A model generated the notes under the pieces. It searched no databases, was not told where the DNA came from, and saw nothing but the letters and a program-made list of their open reading frames with translations. A program made the translations under genes and the position numbers. Below are positions 5,166 to 6,306 of a stretch of DNA of 6,306 bases, in pieces. The first letter of the stretch is position 1; every line of letters begins with the position of its first letter. The stretch is from Candidatus Scatomorpha merdipullorum (GTDB lineage Bacteria; Bacillota; Clostridia; Oscillospirales; Oscillospiraceae): assembly GCA_018716795.1 (NCBI GenBank), contig DVJK01000124.1, forward strand, positions 1 through 6,306, given 5' to 3'.

Positions 5166-5822
5166 TTACTCCATCACGCCGAGGTCCTCGGCGACGGTGA
5201 AGTCGGCGTCGGTGCAGGCGCGGATATCCTCAACGGTGTAGCCCGGGGCCAGCTCCTTGAGCACGAGCCCGTCCGGGGTGACCTGGAAGTAGCAGCGCTC
5301 GGTGACGATGTCGGTGACGCACTTGGCGCCGGTCAGAGGCAGGGTGCACTTCTTGAGAATCTTGGAGTGGCCGCTCTTCTCGCAGTGATCGGTAGCGACG
5401 ACTATCTTCTTGACGCCCGCGCAGAGGTCCATGGCGCCGCCCATGCCGGGGACAACCTTGCCGGGGACGATCCAGTTGGCGATGTTGCCCTCCTGGTCGA
5501 CCTGCAGGGTGCCGAGGACGGTGGCGTCGACGTGGCCGCCGCGGATGAGGCCGAAGGAGTCGGCCTGGTCAATGACGCAGCCGCCCTTGATGACGGAGGT
5601 GGGCTGGCCGCCGGCGTCTATCAGGTCGGGGTCGGCGTCCTCCCACTTGGGAGTGGGGCCGCAGCCGACGATGCCTATCTCGGCCTCAAGCCAGAGCTCG
5701 ACGCCCTCAGGCAGATAGTTGGTGCACATCAGGGGAACGCCAATACCGAGGTTGACAAGATCCCCATCCTTGAAGAACTTAGCGCAGCGAGACGCTATAA
5801 GAGCACGACCGGTCAGTGCCAT
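5166..5822 (-). CDS. 3-oxoacid/acetoacetate-type CoA-transferase, subunit B
   Basis: 218 residues, the normal size of the beta subunit of class I CoA-transferases (AtoA/CtfB/ScoB). With subunit A it moves CoA between carboxylic acids, for example from butyryl-CoA to acetoacetate or acetate, in the cytoplasm. Visible family features: GIGVP (26-30), GGHVDATVLGTLQVD (95-109), GNIANWIVPGK (112-122), GMGGAMDL (126-133), ILKKCTLPLTG (155-165) and TPDGLVL (182-188). The catalytic glutamate that forms the enzyme-CoA thioester is probably Glu48, but its setting is AEIG (47-50) instead of the usual SENG, which may mark a different substrate. AAGGAGG (5837-5831) lies in the end of the subunit A gene and the two genes are separated by one base. 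The exact acid pair used cannot be told from the sequence. Confidence 0.9.
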   Translation of the reverse strand: MALTGRALIASRCAKFFKDGDLVNLGIGVPLMCTNYLPEGVELWLEAEIGIVGCGPTPKWEDADPDLIDAGGQPTSVIKGGCVIDQADSFGLIRGGHVDATVLGTLQVDQEGNIANWIVPGKVVPGMGGAMDLCAGVKKIVVATDHCEKSGHSKILKKCTLPLTGAKCVTDIVTERCYFQVTPDGLVLKELAPGYTVEDIRACTDADFTVAEDLGVME

Positions 5823-5823
5823 A

Positions 5824-6306
5824 TTACTTACCTCCTTCGGCGGCTTTCGCCTGAGCCTTAGCTATTGCGCGCTTCCACATCGGGCAGAACGGCTTCTTCT
5901 CGCCCTTGCGGACATAGACCATGGAAACCAGCGGGGCCGGGATATCAATCTCGTCGGGGCCGAGCTCGCCGGGCTCGACAAGCTCCTCGACCTCAACGAT
6001 GACGGTATCGGCGGCGTAAGCCATGTAGCTGTTAGTAGCACGGCCGGTCAGCCTGAACTTCACGTTGCCGTAGGTATCGGCCTTCTCAGCCTTGATGAGG
6101 GCCACATCGCCGTGGATGGGCAGCTCGACAAGATACTCCCTGCCGTTGATGGTGAGCTTCTGCTTGCCCTTCTCGACCTCGGTGCCGACGCCGGTCGGGG
6201 TGAGGCAGCCGCCCAGGCCCCAGCCGCCGCAGCGGATGCGCTCGGCAAAGGTGCCCTGCGGGATGAACTCGACGTCGAGCTCGCCGGCGAGCATCTGATC
6301 CCTGGC
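5824..6306 (-). CDS. 3-oxoacid/acetoacetate-type CoA-transferase, subunit A (partial)
   Basis: The last 160 residues of the alpha subunit (AtoD/CtfA/ScoA type); the reading frame is open to the window edge, so the start and roughly the first quarter to third of the protein, including the CoA-binding glycine-rich N-terminus, lie outside. An ATG at 6294 is internal, not the start. Features of the family: QMLAGELDVEFIPQGTFAERI, then GGWGLGGCLTPTGVGT, then INGREYLVELPIHGDVALIKAEKAD and AADTVIVEVEELV. The C-terminus carries a Lys/Ala-rich tail (from VRKGEKKP to the end) longer than in Clostridium acetobutylicum CtfA as I remember it. It is translated just before subunit B with a one-base gap, as expected for subunits of one complex. 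Confidence 0.9.
   Translation of the reverse strand, partial: ARDQMLAGELDVEFIPQGTFAERIRCGGWGLGGCLTPTGVGTEVEKGKQKLTINGREYLVELPIHGDVALIKAEKADTYGNVKFRLTGRATNSYMAYAADTVIVEVEELVEPGELGPDEIDIPAPLVSMVYVRKGEKKPFCPMWKRAIAKAQAKAAEGGK
5831..5837 (-). promoter_or_regulatory. Ribosome binding site of subunit B, inside subunit A
   Basis: AAGGAGG is part of the Glu-Gly-Gly codons near the end of subunit A, eight bases before ATG 5822, with the TAA stop of subunit A between them. This couples translation of the two subunits, which helps keep them in equal amounts. Confidence 0.85.

Noticed and set aside
4521..5861. 446-codon plus-strand open frame across coaD and CoA-transferase subunit B
   Set aside because: It runs antisense through two clearly recognised genes and a terminator, with low-complexity Ala/Gly/Val composition. 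It is a shadow frame.

Overview
The window is GC-rich bacterial DNA. Every gene I can support lies on the minus strand, so transcription runs from high to low coordinates. Strong AAGGAGG-type ribosome binding sites, a YtoI-type regulator (HTH, DRTGG, CBS, hotdog) and an acetoacetate/butyrate-type CoA-transferase point to a high-GC member of the Firmicutes, most likely an anaerobic, fermentative clostridium of gut type. This is inference from gene families and repeat style; there is no rRNA to settle it.

Layout in transcription order. (1) 6306-5166: the two subunits of a 3-oxoacid/acetoacetate-type CoA-transferase, tightly coupled; subunit A is cut by the window edge. A strong hairpin terminator follows at 5100-5133. 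(2) 5015-4512: coaD, phosphopantetheine adenylyltransferase, starting at GTG, followed by a long inverted repeat at 4431-4484 that probably ends its transcript. (3) A consensus-like promoter at 4361-4390, with direct and inverted repeats around it, drives a gene row from 4312 to 896: a YtoI-type regulator, an acyl-CoA dehydrogenase coupled to it, and, after a GC-rich hairpin, a membrane-anchored alpha/beta hydrolase. (4) 1-895: no credible gene. This stretch is a patchwork of short repeats, with three families present in inverted orientation (about 48-50 bp each, 43/48 to 47/48 identity) and a double-hairpin element.

The genes share a theme: making CoA (CoaD), moving CoA between acids (the CoA-transferase), oxidising or reducing acyl-CoA (the dehydrogenase), and a regulator whose hotdog domain belongs to a fold that commonly binds acyl-CoA thioesters. 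The most testable idea is that the regulator senses an acyl-CoA or nucleotide and controls its own promoter and the downstream dehydrogenase. I see no CRISPR array, prophage, toxin-antitoxin pair or defence system, and no clear sign of a wholly new system. The repeat island and the regulator/promoter unit are the parts most worth following up.
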